Shown here: positions 1 to 7,356 of the stretch, one piece after another | Numbering within the stretch: the first letter of the stretch is position 1 | Layout: each line of letters opens with the position of its first letter | From: Larix sibirica | Lineage: Eukaryota; Streptophyta; Pinopsida; Pinales; Pinaceae | Assembly (NCBI GenBank): GCA_004151065.3 | Contig: NWUY0303880234.1 | Location: forward strand, 1-10,358 | Length of the DNA: 10,358 bases | Direction of reading: 5' to 3' | The notes under the pieces: model-generated | Databases searched by the model: none | The model's input: only the letters and a program-made list of their open reading frames with translations | Told to the model about the DNA's origin: nothing | Made by a program: the position numbers and the translations under genes

Positions 1-1072
1 TTCTTTCAATTAAAGATCCTAATTAAATTGAATTAAAGTGCAAACTCTAACATAATTATCCAAGTATATGAAAATCATCCCAATATTTGTGCTAGAGAAA
101 TGAAATTGCAAATATATGAAATTACACAAGTAATTTCCAGAATTATTTAATTTGAGTAAATCACTTAGTTAAGATAAGTATACTTAGCTAAAACAATAAA
201 TCATAATTCAATTATTGAACCTAATGAATTGCTTTTAAGAGGTATTGTGATTAATGATGTTATGTAAGAGAGTAAGACACTCAAAAAAATCATAATTTCA
301 TCATGAAGGAATGGGCAGAAAATTAACCATGAGACCTGAAAATTTAAAGATGCTAGTTTCCCATAAAAATTCCAGAATTAAACAAGATGACAAAAAATGA
401 GAAAAATAGCCACTAAAATATCCCTCTAAATGTGAATAAATAACCCAATTTTTTAGTGATTTAACTAGCATAAGACCCTAATCCAAAAATATGATTTTAT
501 GAGATATTTAGGGATTATATAATTTCTGTTTAAGTGTTGTTAGGAAATTAATGCAAAATAGAATTATCTAGAGAAATAGTAAAAGAGAAAATACTTTGAA
601 AAAATCTGGAAATCTGGAAATTTATGACAACTTTGAAAAAACCCAGATTTCTAACCGGAAAATGAAAAGTTTGAATTGTTGGTGGTTGATAAGATGGAAG
701 AGTAGACAAGTGCCTTTGTTCCTTGGGCTAATGGGGTCTTAGAGATAGTTCTCCTTGGTCCTTGTTTATAATTATTTGGAAATTAAATACCTATAAAACA
801 TAACAGTTCGCCTACAAGCCTTTAAAATTTGATGAAATATCCTTCCAAGGAATGGTCACCTTATAGGCATACACCTCTAATAACTAGATCCTTGCATACA
901 CCCTATCCTATGCTCACTTAGAGTTGAAAGACTCTTATAGATGACACTTAAAAGAAAGCTACAAGACTAAATCATATAACAAGTAAAGATATTTTCATTT
1001 ACTTAGTTCCAATGGAGCAATTTTACTCTTACATGAACTAGATCTAGAAATTTGACAATGGAAAATTTAACA
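1..1072. other. AT-rich non-coding flank
   Basis: I see no gene, RNA gene or recognisable transposon domain here in either strand; all frames are closed by frequent stops. The stretch is A/T-rich and rich in short A runs. The only structure I can point to is a doubled 8-mer (AAATCTGG at 602-609 and 610-617) with its reverse complement CCAGATTT at 643-650, and an isolated TATA-like CTATAAAA on the plus strand at 791-798 with nothing recognisable around it. Most likely this is decayed intergenic or intronic repeat sequence. Confidence 0.6.
602..650. repeat. small tandem duplicate with inverted partner
   Basis: AAATCTGG occurs twice in direct tandem (602-609, 610-617), and its exact reverse complement CCAGATTT lies at 643-650, so either copy could pair with it in an 8-bp stem. 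The loop is long and A-rich. In DNA this rich in A and T, chance is a reasonable explanation, and no function is inferred. Confidence 0.4.
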
Positions 1073-1205
1073 TGTTATCTCAAGACTAGCATCACCAAGA
1101 ATGCCTCACAATGTAAGAAATATCTCCAAGAAAACACTAGGGGATTTGAGACAAATATGGATTTATTCTCCAATCCACAACAACTTACAAATGAGAGGGG
1201 GGTCT

Positions 1206-1214
1206 CTTATATAG
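1206..1214 (-). promoter_or_regulatory. TATA box of LTR-like region
   Basis: The minus strand reads CTATATAAG here, in the context ACTAGACTATATAAGAGACC, a good plant TATA box. Transcription would start roughly at 1175-1183 and run leftward. It lies about 210 bases downstream of the nearest TGGTCCAA-type motif, as expected for U3 elements followed by a core promoter. Whether it was ever active cannot be judged from sequence alone. Confidence 0.35.
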
Positions 1215-1424
1215 TCTAGTCTCAACAACCCTCCAATTAAGGTACAATATAATGGGATAAATCCTTATATCTGTCCTAGGGAGGATCAAAATCATCTAAA
1301 CATGGTCAAAAAATAATAAACAATGGAGAGGTTAGGAGAACCAACTTCAAAACCATAACCAATAGCCTAATATGAGGGGGGCACACCTCTATTCCAAGGT
1401 CAAATACATCAAAGTAATACAAAA

Positions 1425-1884
1425 TGGCTCCAATAGAGGGAGCATTCTACTAAATATGGTCCAAAAATTAAAACTAACCATAAAAATACGCTCCAAAACC
1501 CTAGAGAGATCCTCAAAATGCCACACATGTGGTCAATAGCAACCTCCGATTGGGACATCTAGGTCCAAAAGTCAAAGAAGTGAGTAGAAAATGGCTCCAA
1601 GAGGGGAGCCCTCATCAAGAATATCATTCCAAATGGAGGATTGGTCCAAAGGAGGGTCAAAACGTGCTCCAATCTCCACTGGAAGCCTCTAAAACATGTT
1701 TCAATGGTCCAAGATGATGAAGAATGGTCCAAATGTGAGAGAAAATGGTCTAATTGTATGTTAAATTCTGCTAGGTACCAATGAATGAAAATCTCTATCG
1801 TATAGGAAGGCGGTGGCCCCATGCTAAAGACTAGGTGTGTCAAGTGTAAGTCTCCAAATGAGTGTGTAAAGGGGGTGCTCCAAT
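1425..1884. repeat. cluster of TGGTCCAA / TGGCTCCAA motifs
   Basis: A short motif recurs through about 460 bases. TGGTCCAA is exact at 1457, 1642, 1705 and 1725. TGGCTCCAA is exact at 1425 and 1592. Close variants are AGGTCCAA at 1561, GCTCCAA at 1490, 1666 and 1877, and TGGTCTAA at 1746. An 8-mer would be expected far less than once in such a stretch, so this is not random. Spacing is irregular (20 to about 130 bases), which argues against a simple tandem array and for dispersed motif copies, as seen in U3 enhancer regions of plant LTRs. No binding factor is claimed. Confidence 0.6.
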
Positions 1885-2100
1885 ACATAATGTACCTAGT
1901 CACCATAATAATGCACCATAACAAGTGTCATATCATGAAATACATAGAGCACTCTAGTTCTAAATGTGTTAGCCCATATTTAACTTAGGAATTGTATACA
2001 AATATGAAGATATTACATGATTAAATAATCACAATTACACCCTTCTAACAACCCATTGATTTATTTAACTTTTACTCATATAGACTAAAAATGGTGTGAT

Positions 2101-2121
2101 ATGTAATAAACCATATTACAT
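2101..2121. repeat. 8-bp inverted repeat
   Basis: ATGTAATA at 2101-2108 and its exact complement TATTACAT at 2114-2121 flank a 5-base spacer. This is a small AT-rich hairpin without a T-run or other terminator feature, 50 bases outside the candidate solo LTR. It may be chance. Confidence 0.4.
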
Positions 2122-2640
2122 GTGAAAATTCCTCAGCCAAGGTGCATAGCCTAGATTCCTAAGACAAGTGAGGATAATTAAGTGGATTTGTTATTTAGGG
2201 AATGGAAGGGATCTTTGCAAGTTATCCACATAGAAACTAAGTGTGATAGGTATACCCTAAACTTTCAAGAGTTAGGGATTTAAGACTTTTCTTCCACGTG
2301 TGTGATTTAGAAGGAAGTGTTATCATGGGTCACCCATCCTTGCACCTTTTTTTGCAATCCTTTTATTTTATTTTATTTTTATATTTCACTTTACCCCTTT
2401 CATTGGATTAGTCCCTTTACTTTAGATTTGTATTTGATAACCCGAGACATAGGTTACTTTACTCTTTTGCAAGGGGGAATATCTCCCATATGTTTTCCAA
2501 TTTAATTTAGCAGCATCAACCTTAGAGTAATAGACTCATTTAGATTTATTTAATAATTCATACATGAGAATAGTTATGAGACTTTAGATAATTACTAATT
2601 ATAGAACACTTACAAAGGGGAAAATGAGGGGGCTAGATGA

Positions 2641-2676
2641 AATGGCTAGCGAAATGAAAAATGGCTAGGCAAAATG
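2641..2676. repeat. imperfect 19-bp direct duplication
   Basis: AATGGCTAG at 2641-2649 recurs at 2660-2668, each followed by a similar GC-AAATG stretch, giving two units of about 19 bases with a few mismatches. It is a short local duplication of the kind made by replication slippage. Confidence 0.4.
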
Positions 2677-2893
2677 TTATGAAATAGATGAAACACTCAC
2701 TTAGTTCACTAGGGTGACACCTAACCTTTAGAATAACACACTTCTCTAAGGTAGAATTGTGATGACACTAAACTTAGGATGAGAAATGAGTAATAGTTTC
2801 AAGTGTTAAGAATCATTATTCAAGCACAAAAATAACATCCCATGTTCATATAAACATATAAGTAAACATTCTAAGTATTAACTATTAGAAAAA

Positions 2894-3216
2894 TATAAAA
2901 ATAGAAGCAAACAAAAATAACAGTAGAACATGAGATTTACATGGAAACCATGTTATGTGTAGGTAAAACCACGAGGCAATGAAAACTTTGATCTTTTGTT
3001 ACTACTAGGAAAAAACTTACAATGCTTTCTTCTAATGTGATACAATTCTCAGGGGTTACTTCCCTTTTATACAATACATATAAGGGTTCCAAGAGGAAAT
3101 GAAATACACTAAAAGGGTCTAGAAATTCTCACCTTGGGGACTCCATCCCCATACCCCCAGAGGGTGGGCCTAATAGAAAATGTTAGACATTTGGATATTG
3201 ACTTCACCTCCTAACA
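2894..3216 (-). repeat. 3' LTR of the copia element
   Basis: This is the full LTR of about 323 bases. On the minus strand it starts TGTTAGGAGGTG at 3216, directly after the polypurine tract, and ends near 2894 at the point where similarity to the other LTR stops. About 150 bases at its left end match 7175 onward: for example AATAGAAGCAAACAA (2900-2914) and AACTTACAATGCTTT occur in both copies. The expected CA end is not visible, so that boundary is uncertain by a few bases. A TATA box lies at 3064-3071. The terminal sequence TGTTAGG is typical of copia LTRs. Confidence 0.85.
3064..3071 (-). promoter_or_regulatory. TATA box of the 3' LTR
   Basis: The minus strand reads TATAAAAG in the context TTGTATAAAAGGGAAG, a strong plant TATA box at the U3/R border. 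Transcription would begin near 3035-3040 and run leftward into the flanking DNA. The matching place in the 5' LTR (about 7343-7356) reads GGAAAAGGGA, so the box is lost there. Any surviving promoter would read out of the element, not through it. Confidence 0.6.
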
Positions 3217-3227
3217 TTATCCCACTT
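3217..3227 (-). other. polypurine tract
   Basis: The minus strand reads AAGTGGGATAA immediately before the LTR start TGTTAGG. This is the usual copia arrangement, in which a purine tract of the type AAGTGGGAGA abuts the 3' LTR and primes plus-strand DNA synthesis. It is placed about 70 bases after the last pol stop. Confidence 0.75.
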
Positions 3228-3296
3228 AAATTTGATATATGGAAAGTTTATTGCTTATGTTTTCCACGCACATTCCATTTCCCAATACTACCTTCA

Positions 3297-4024
3297 TCAC
3301 ATTTTCAACAAGCCTGGAGAAATTTTGCACCATTCAAACTTTTATGTTATGATCAACTTTGTAAGAATATCTACAATATTATGATCAGTATCAATTTTCT
3401 CCAATATGATCATACCTTCTTTCACCATTTTCCTTATGAAATGGTACTTAATACAATGTCCTTCATGCAATCGTGAAATGTTGGATTCCTCACTAAGTGA
3501 ATAACACTTTGACTATCATAATGCAAAGTTATCTTCCCCTATGTCATCTTGAATTCATCCATCATTTACTCTATCCATATTTCCTCTTTACTGACCTCAG
3601 TTGCTACCACATATTATGCTTTAGTGGTTGATAAGGCCACCACTAGCTGCAACTTATATGTCCAGCTTGTAACTCCACCAGCAAGAGTGAAAGCATATCA
3701 TGTAGTAGAATTTAGTCCATCTCTATCTCCACCATAATCAAAAGCTGCAAAACCTTTAATTTGTATATATGTCGATATGTAGCAAATAACAGCATCTAAA
3801 GTGCCCCTTAAATATTTTTGTTTCCACTTCACAACATTCCAATGCTCCTTACTAGGATTTCCCATGAATCGGCTAACAACTCCTACTAGTGGGGAAATAT
3901 TTGGTTTGGTGCTCACCATGGAAAACGTGAGGCTCCCTACTTCTAATGAATACAATACACGAGACATGCTTGTCTTCTCTACTTCTGTGATAGGAAAATG
4001 TTAGGAAGACAACTTGAAGTGTGC
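3297..4024 (-). pseudogene. copia RNase H domain, broken
   Basis: This is the C-terminal part of pol, which would degrade the RNA strand of the RNA-DNA hybrid. The connection block (VGVVSRFMGNPSKEHWNVVKW) reads clearly within 3967-3698, followed by the RNase H motifs. The first acidic site, normally in a DADYAGD-type block, reads AAFDYGGD, with Ala at 3743-3745 in place of the first Asp. STTEAEY reads STTKA-stop-Y, with Lys at 3620-3622. The DSQS block is kept. Stops interrupt at 3698 and several times further on, and the frame shifts near 3445. After that point YHFIRKMVKEGMI and a DILTKL block, the usual copia C-terminus, can be read in the new frame to the stop at 3297. At least two catalytic positions are gone, so the domain would be dead even without the stops. 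Confidence 0.85.
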
Positions 4025-4905
4025 AGTAAGTGGGGTACTAATTGATTTTTCATTCTGCATATTGAAGCACAATAAAATATTTTCTATACATGAATTTTGA
4101 CTTCACCGGATATTCCTACTTATTTTGTCAATGCGTATCTTCATCCCTAGAATTTGATTTGTTTCTCCTAAATCCTTCATTTCAAATGTCCTACCCAATT
4201 AAACATTACGATTAATGGTGTTCTTAATGTAGGGACCTACAACTAGCATATCATTAACATACAACAACAAGATAATAAAATTTGCATCATTAAACCCCTT
4301 ATAATATGCACAATGGTCAGCTTCACTTCTACTAAAACCTTGGCTCTTCATGAAGGTGTCAAATTGTATGTACCACATCCTTAGCACTTGTTTCAATGCA
4401 TATAGATATTTCTTGAGTCTACAAACCAAATGCTCTTTGCCTCTTTTTTTGTATCCCTTAGGTTTATCCATATAAATCTCTTCCTCGAGATCATGATGAG
4501 AAAAGTAATTTTTACATCCAATTGCTCCAACTCTAAATCATGTGCTACTATGAGTGCAAGTAAAACCCTTACAGTAGTTAGCTTGATAACTAGAAAGAAG
4601 ATTTCATTAAAATATATACCCTACTTCTACACATAACCTTTTGCCACCAAGCACGCTTTATAACATTCCAGAAACCCATCATTGTTCTTATTTACTTTAT
4701 ACACCCACTTATTTCCAACAACCTTTATTTCAAGTGGGAGATCCACAAGTTCCCATGTTTCATTCTTGTGTAGTAATTTAATTTCTTCATCCATGGCTTT
4801 CCTCCATTTATCTACATTCTCAGGTTCTCTAGCTTCCTGAAATGAACTAAGTTTACCATCAAAAATTAACAAAGAAAAAGAAGATTGAAAATTAGGAGAA
4901 TGCAT
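4025..4905 (-). pseudogene. copia reverse transcriptase, broken
   Basis: This is the RVT_2-type polymerase that copies element RNA into cDNA. The N-terminal part (4905-4627) carries KWRKAMDEEIKLL, NETWELVDLP and YKACLVAKGY. Two stops (4627-4629, 4621-4623) follow at once. Motif A is present as EQLDVK, with its Asp at 4516-4518. A frameshift, apparently of one base, at about 4492-4503 moves the rest into another frame. From 4471 one can read EHLVCRLKKYLYALKQ and LLYVNDML. The catalytic YVDD box reads YVND at 4250-4261: the first Asp is Asn (AAT), which removes a metal ligand. Then come a stop at 4199, MKDLGETNQILGMKI and further stops. The length is normal for the family; the domain is decayed by point changes, not by deletion. 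Confidence 0.92.
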
Positions 4906-4990
4906 TTCTGGATGTCTCTTGGGACGTGTAGATATTATGAGTTATGGTTGTTGAACTTGTTGTTCTCCATGCTAATCAGAAGCTTCATTT

Positions 4991-6020
4991 TCATCTTCTC
5001 ATCTCTACTTCAACGAGTACAATCTCAAGTGACTTTTGTACCTCCTTACTTTGCATAGATTTTTCATTAAAAATAGCTTCTCTTCTAATAATTACCTTGT
5101 GGTCAGTAGAATCACATAGTCTATAGCCCTTTATTGTATTATCATAACCAAGAAAAACACATTTCCTCATCGTAGCCAAAGATATGCAAATGAAAATAAT
5201 CAACTAGCTTACCACACAAAACCTCTTATGGAATTTTTCCATCCAATGCAGTTATAGGTGATCTATTAATCAATTATGTAGTTGTATTATTAGCCTCTAC
5301 CCATAATCCATTATCCAACCCATATGTGCTAAGAATGCTTCGTTCATGTTCCATGATTATCCGATTCATCCGCTCAGCGACACCATTTTGTTGTGGAGTA
5401 TATGGAACAATATTTTGGTGGTTAATTCCTTCCTCCATACAAAATTTATCAAATTCCTAGGAGCAATACTCTCCTCCATTATCCGATCGAAGACATAAAA
5501 CAAACTGGACCAAAATTTTCTCTACTCGTGGCTTGAACTCCTTAAATTTCTCAAAGGCTTCCGACTTATTTTTCACAAAATACACCCACACTCTTCTAGA
5601 ATAATTATCTATAAAAGTTAGAAAATATCTAGAATAATTTATGGACAGAGTGGGAACTAGTCCAAATATATCATAATGAATAAGTTGTAAAAGGTATGAA
5701 CATTTAACAGATCTCACAGTAAACTGAACTCTTTTGTAATTACCAAAAAGGCAGTGCTCACCCAAGTCTAAAATAGAAGACTTAATCCCAAAAACCATAC
5801 CTCGATCATGCAAAATTTTCAAACATTTTTCACTCATATGTCAAAGTCGTTGTTTCCATAGCATCACTATATCCATAACATTCCCTGAGTCTGTTGTTCT
5901 TACATGATTTGTCATTATATCACCCCACAAACGATACAAGGTTCCATAATATTCTCCTTTTGCTACCTCTAGGGATCCTTTGTTAATCTTGCAAGGATTA
6001 TCACCAAAGGTAATATAATA
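4991..6020 (-). pseudogene. copia pre-integrase and integrase, broken
   Basis: This part would insert element cDNA into the host genome. The N-terminal zinc region (GAG-pre-integrase) reads LWKQRL-stop-HMSEKCL, with the stop at 5841-5843, Lys in the usual His place, and GEHCLFG, with Gly at 5760-5762 where the first Cys is normal. The core keeps all three catalytic acids: Asp in IHYDIFG (5670-5672), Asp in LRSDNGGEY (5481-5483) and Glu in NGVAERMNR (5373-5375), with exactly 35 positions between the last two. A stop lies between them at 5457. Two more stops follow, at about 5281-5283 and 5236-5238. The tail jumps from HLHIFG to RKCVFLGYDN with a frame change, which suggests a loss of roughly 20 codons near 5175. 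The SH3-like end (KGYRLCDSTDHKVI, AIFNEKS) runs on to 4991. Confidence 0.92.
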
Positions 6021-6272
6021 CCCCAATTTATTCACCATCTTGATTGAAAGAAAATTCTTTTATATATTCGGTACATGCTGTACACCACACAACTTCATTT
6101 CTCTCGCATTGTCTTGTTTAATCGTAATATTCCCTCTTCCCACAATTCCTAGAAGATGATCATCACCCAAGTAGACCATCCCGCCACTATAGGGCTTATA
6201 TTTGATAAACTAGTCTCTATGTGGAGACATGTGGAAAGATGCACATGCGTCCAAAACCCAGGCATATAAAAG
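6021..6272 (-). pseudogene. copia aspartic protease, broken
   Basis: This retropepsin-like domain would cut the gag-pol polyprotein. The start reads YAWVLDACASFHMSPHRD, matching the family pattern WxLDSGAS-HM-P-RD. The catalytic Asp is kept (6249-6251), but the next two residues are Ala and Cys (6243-6248) in place of Ser/Thr and Gly, so the DSG/DTG triad is destroyed. A TAG stop follows at 6210-6212, where Trp is usual. Further on, PYSGGMVYLGDDH, GIVGRGNITIK and QHVPNI are recognisable in the same frame, with another stop before KNFLSIK. The frame then runs on without a shift into the pre-integrase region, as expected for one polyprotein. Confidence 0.85.
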
Positions 6273-6380
6273 AGATATAATATTACTGAGACAAAAATCC
6301 TCACATTTTGTTTCTTCTGAATCTGTTATCTAGCCTCAACTGATGGTTGATCTGACATTGTATCCTTCTTTTTCTTCTTC

Positions 6381-7114
6381 GGATGCCAACGATAGTTCCT
6401 TGAGTGCCATGGTTTCCCACAATTCTAGCACTTCCCTTTCAACTTGCATCCTTTGGACTTAGATCTGAAATGTTATCTACCTTGCTAACCCATTTCACTA
6501 AACTAGCCTCTCACAAATAGGGCTTCATTGGTTAAGGGTTCTAGAGGTGATTTTCTCCTCGACTCTTCTCTTGATAAAGCGGCTACCACACCATCAAGTT
6601 TTATAGTTCCTAATGATGAGTTGGTGATAGTCACCACCATATAATCCCAAGTATCTAGGATGGAACAAAGTAAAATTATCACTTTGTCCTCATCCTCTAC
6701 CTTTACAACAACTGAGACCGGTTTATTGATAAGGGTATTAAACTCGTTAATATGATCTACCACAATTGAACCATCTTTCAACCTTAGATGATAAAGTTGT
6801 TTTTAGGAAAACCTTATTTGTTGAAAATTTAGTCTCATACAGTTTCTCAAGTTTATCACAAACGGCTTCCACAATCTTTTCTTCAACAACATTGAACAAG
6901 TCGGAGTCTGCTAGGCAAAGACAAATTGTAGAAACCGCCTTCCTATCCAGCTTTATCCACCCCTAATCTGTCATCTCGCTTGGGTGTTTTGCAAATGCTT
7001 TCAAGCTAAAGCTTGGTCATTTTGAACCAACAAATCCTCCACCTTCATCTTCCATAGGGAGAAATTATTGCCATCAAACTTCTCAATCTTGAACTTGGAT
7101 AAACCTCGTGTCAT
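6381..7114 (-). pseudogene. copia gag with zinc knuckle, broken
   Basis: This is the capsid/nucleocapsid part (UBN2-type gag). The ATG at 7112-7114 opens MTRGLSKFKIEKFDGNNFSLW, the usual copia gag start, about 50 bases after the primer-binding site. The frame hits a stop at 7001-7003. The next part (KLDRKAVSTICLCLAD, LEKLYETK) is in another frame, with a stop at 6963-6965. A second shift near 6785 leads into DHINEFNTLI, EDEDKVIILLCS and the stop at 6503. The zinc knuckle (6389-6430) reads C-stop-NCGKPWHSRNYR: the CX2CX4HX4C pattern is kept except that a stop sits in the first gap and the last Cys is Arg (CGT). A Lys-rich tail, PKKKKK, follows. No functional capsid protein can be made. Confidence 0.88.
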
Positions 7115-7161
7115 TATTGTAGCTCTCACTCACAGAAAACCCTATGCCTGCAATTTTTATA

Positions 7162-7174
7162 GGCTTTGATACAA
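7162..7174 (-). other. primer-binding site, initiator tRNA-Met
   Basis: The minus strand reads TTGTATCAAAGCC directly inside the 5' LTR. It matches the complement of the 3' end of plant initiator tRNA-Met (TGGTATCAGAGCC) at 11 of 13 positions, the standard primer for Ty1/copia elements. Its place right next to the LTR and about 50 bases before the gag ATG supports the call. Confidence 0.8.
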
Positions 7175-7356
7175 TATAAAAATAGAAGCAAACAACAATA
7201 ACAATAGAACACAAGATTTACATCGAAACCATGTTAAGCAAAAATAAAACCATGGGGCAATGGAAGCTTCAATCATGTATTATTACTCGACAAAAAACTT
7301 ACAATGCTTTATCCTCTTGTGATTGTTATACCACACTTAGTGGGGCATCCCTTTTC
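7175..7356 (-). repeat. 5' LTR remnant (R/U5 side only)
   Basis: From 7175 rightward the sequence follows the 3' LTR: AATAGAAGCAAACAA, GATTTACAT, GAAACCATGTTA, AAAAAACTTACAATGCTTT. Identity is about 80% over the first 150 bases by hand alignment, with at least one indel. Similarity fades over about 7330-7356 (CCCTTTTCCA against CCCTTTTATA) and I cannot find the remaining 150 or so bases of the LTR (the U3 part) anywhere to the right. The element's own promoter is therefore missing. The break could be a deletion, a nested insertion or a recombination. Confidence 0.75.

Larger units (their letters stand above)
1073..2050 (-). repeat. candidate solo LTR, minus strand
   Basis: Read on the minus strand, the segment begins TGTTAGAAGGG at 2050, much like the start of the copia LTR in this window (TGTTAGGAGG), and is preceded by AATCAATGGGT, a weak polypurine-like tract. 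It can be closed at 1073, where the minus strand reads GAGATAACA, giving TG...CA ends. Inside are a TATA box near 1210 and, upstream of it in the U3 position, a cluster of repeated TGGTCCAA-type motifs. Against this reading, the five bases on each side (TAACA and ACCCA) are not a target-site duplication, no second LTR or coding region is seen, and the left end is chosen only because it fits. It could be a solo LTR, an LTR fragment or an unrelated repeat. Confidence 0.3.
2051..2893. other. non-coding spacer left of the copia element
   Basis: No gene is recognisable. Visible small features are an inverted repeat at 2101-2121, a G-box core CACGTG at 2295-2300, an odd palindrome ATGGGT-C-ACCCAT at 2325-2337, a T-rich low-complexity run at about 2347-2390 and an imperfect 19-base duplication at 2641-2676. 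None of these is tied to a gene. The G-box alone is far too common to call a promoter. Confidence 0.55.
2894..7356 (-). mobile_element. decayed Ty1/copia LTR retrotransposon
   Basis: A near-complete copia element lies on the minus strand in the order LTR, primer-binding site, gag, protease, integrase, reverse transcriptase, RNase H, polypurine tract, LTR. Integrase before reverse transcriptase defines Ty1/copia and excludes Ty3/gypsy. The gag-pol span from the ATG at 7114 to the last stop at 3297 is about 3.8 kb, close to the usual single polyprotein of about 1300 codons, so decay is mainly by point mutation and small indels. The gag type and the pol motifs resemble the Tork (Tnt1-like) lineage; that assignment is tentative. 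The two LTRs are about 80% identical over their shared 150 bases by hand count, so the insertion is old. The 5' LTR is cut off near 7356, so no target-site duplication can be tested. It is non-autonomous and almost certainly immobile. Confidence 0.93.

Noticed and set aside
791-798. TATA-like CTATAAAA, plus strand
   Set aside because: There is no open frame, LTR boundary or poly(A) partner around it, and such an octamer is common in AT-rich DNA.
1559-1924. 121-codon open frame on the minus strand
   Set aside because: It has no recognisable domain, a composition rich in Phe, Trp, His and Leu, and it overlaps the TGGTCCAA motif cluster, which creates its repeated short peptides. It is most likely a chance frame in a repeat.
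2295-2300. G-box CACGTG
   Set aside because: It is a single hexamer without any gene downstream; the 62-codon frame at 2317-2505 shows no protein-like features.
3180-3476. 98-codon plus-strand open frame
   Set aside because: It lies antisense to the end of RNase H and the LTR start of the copia element, so it is a shadow frame.
4430-4636. plus-strand open frame of 68 codons
   Set aside because: It is antisense to reverse transcriptase, which reads clearly on the minus strand.
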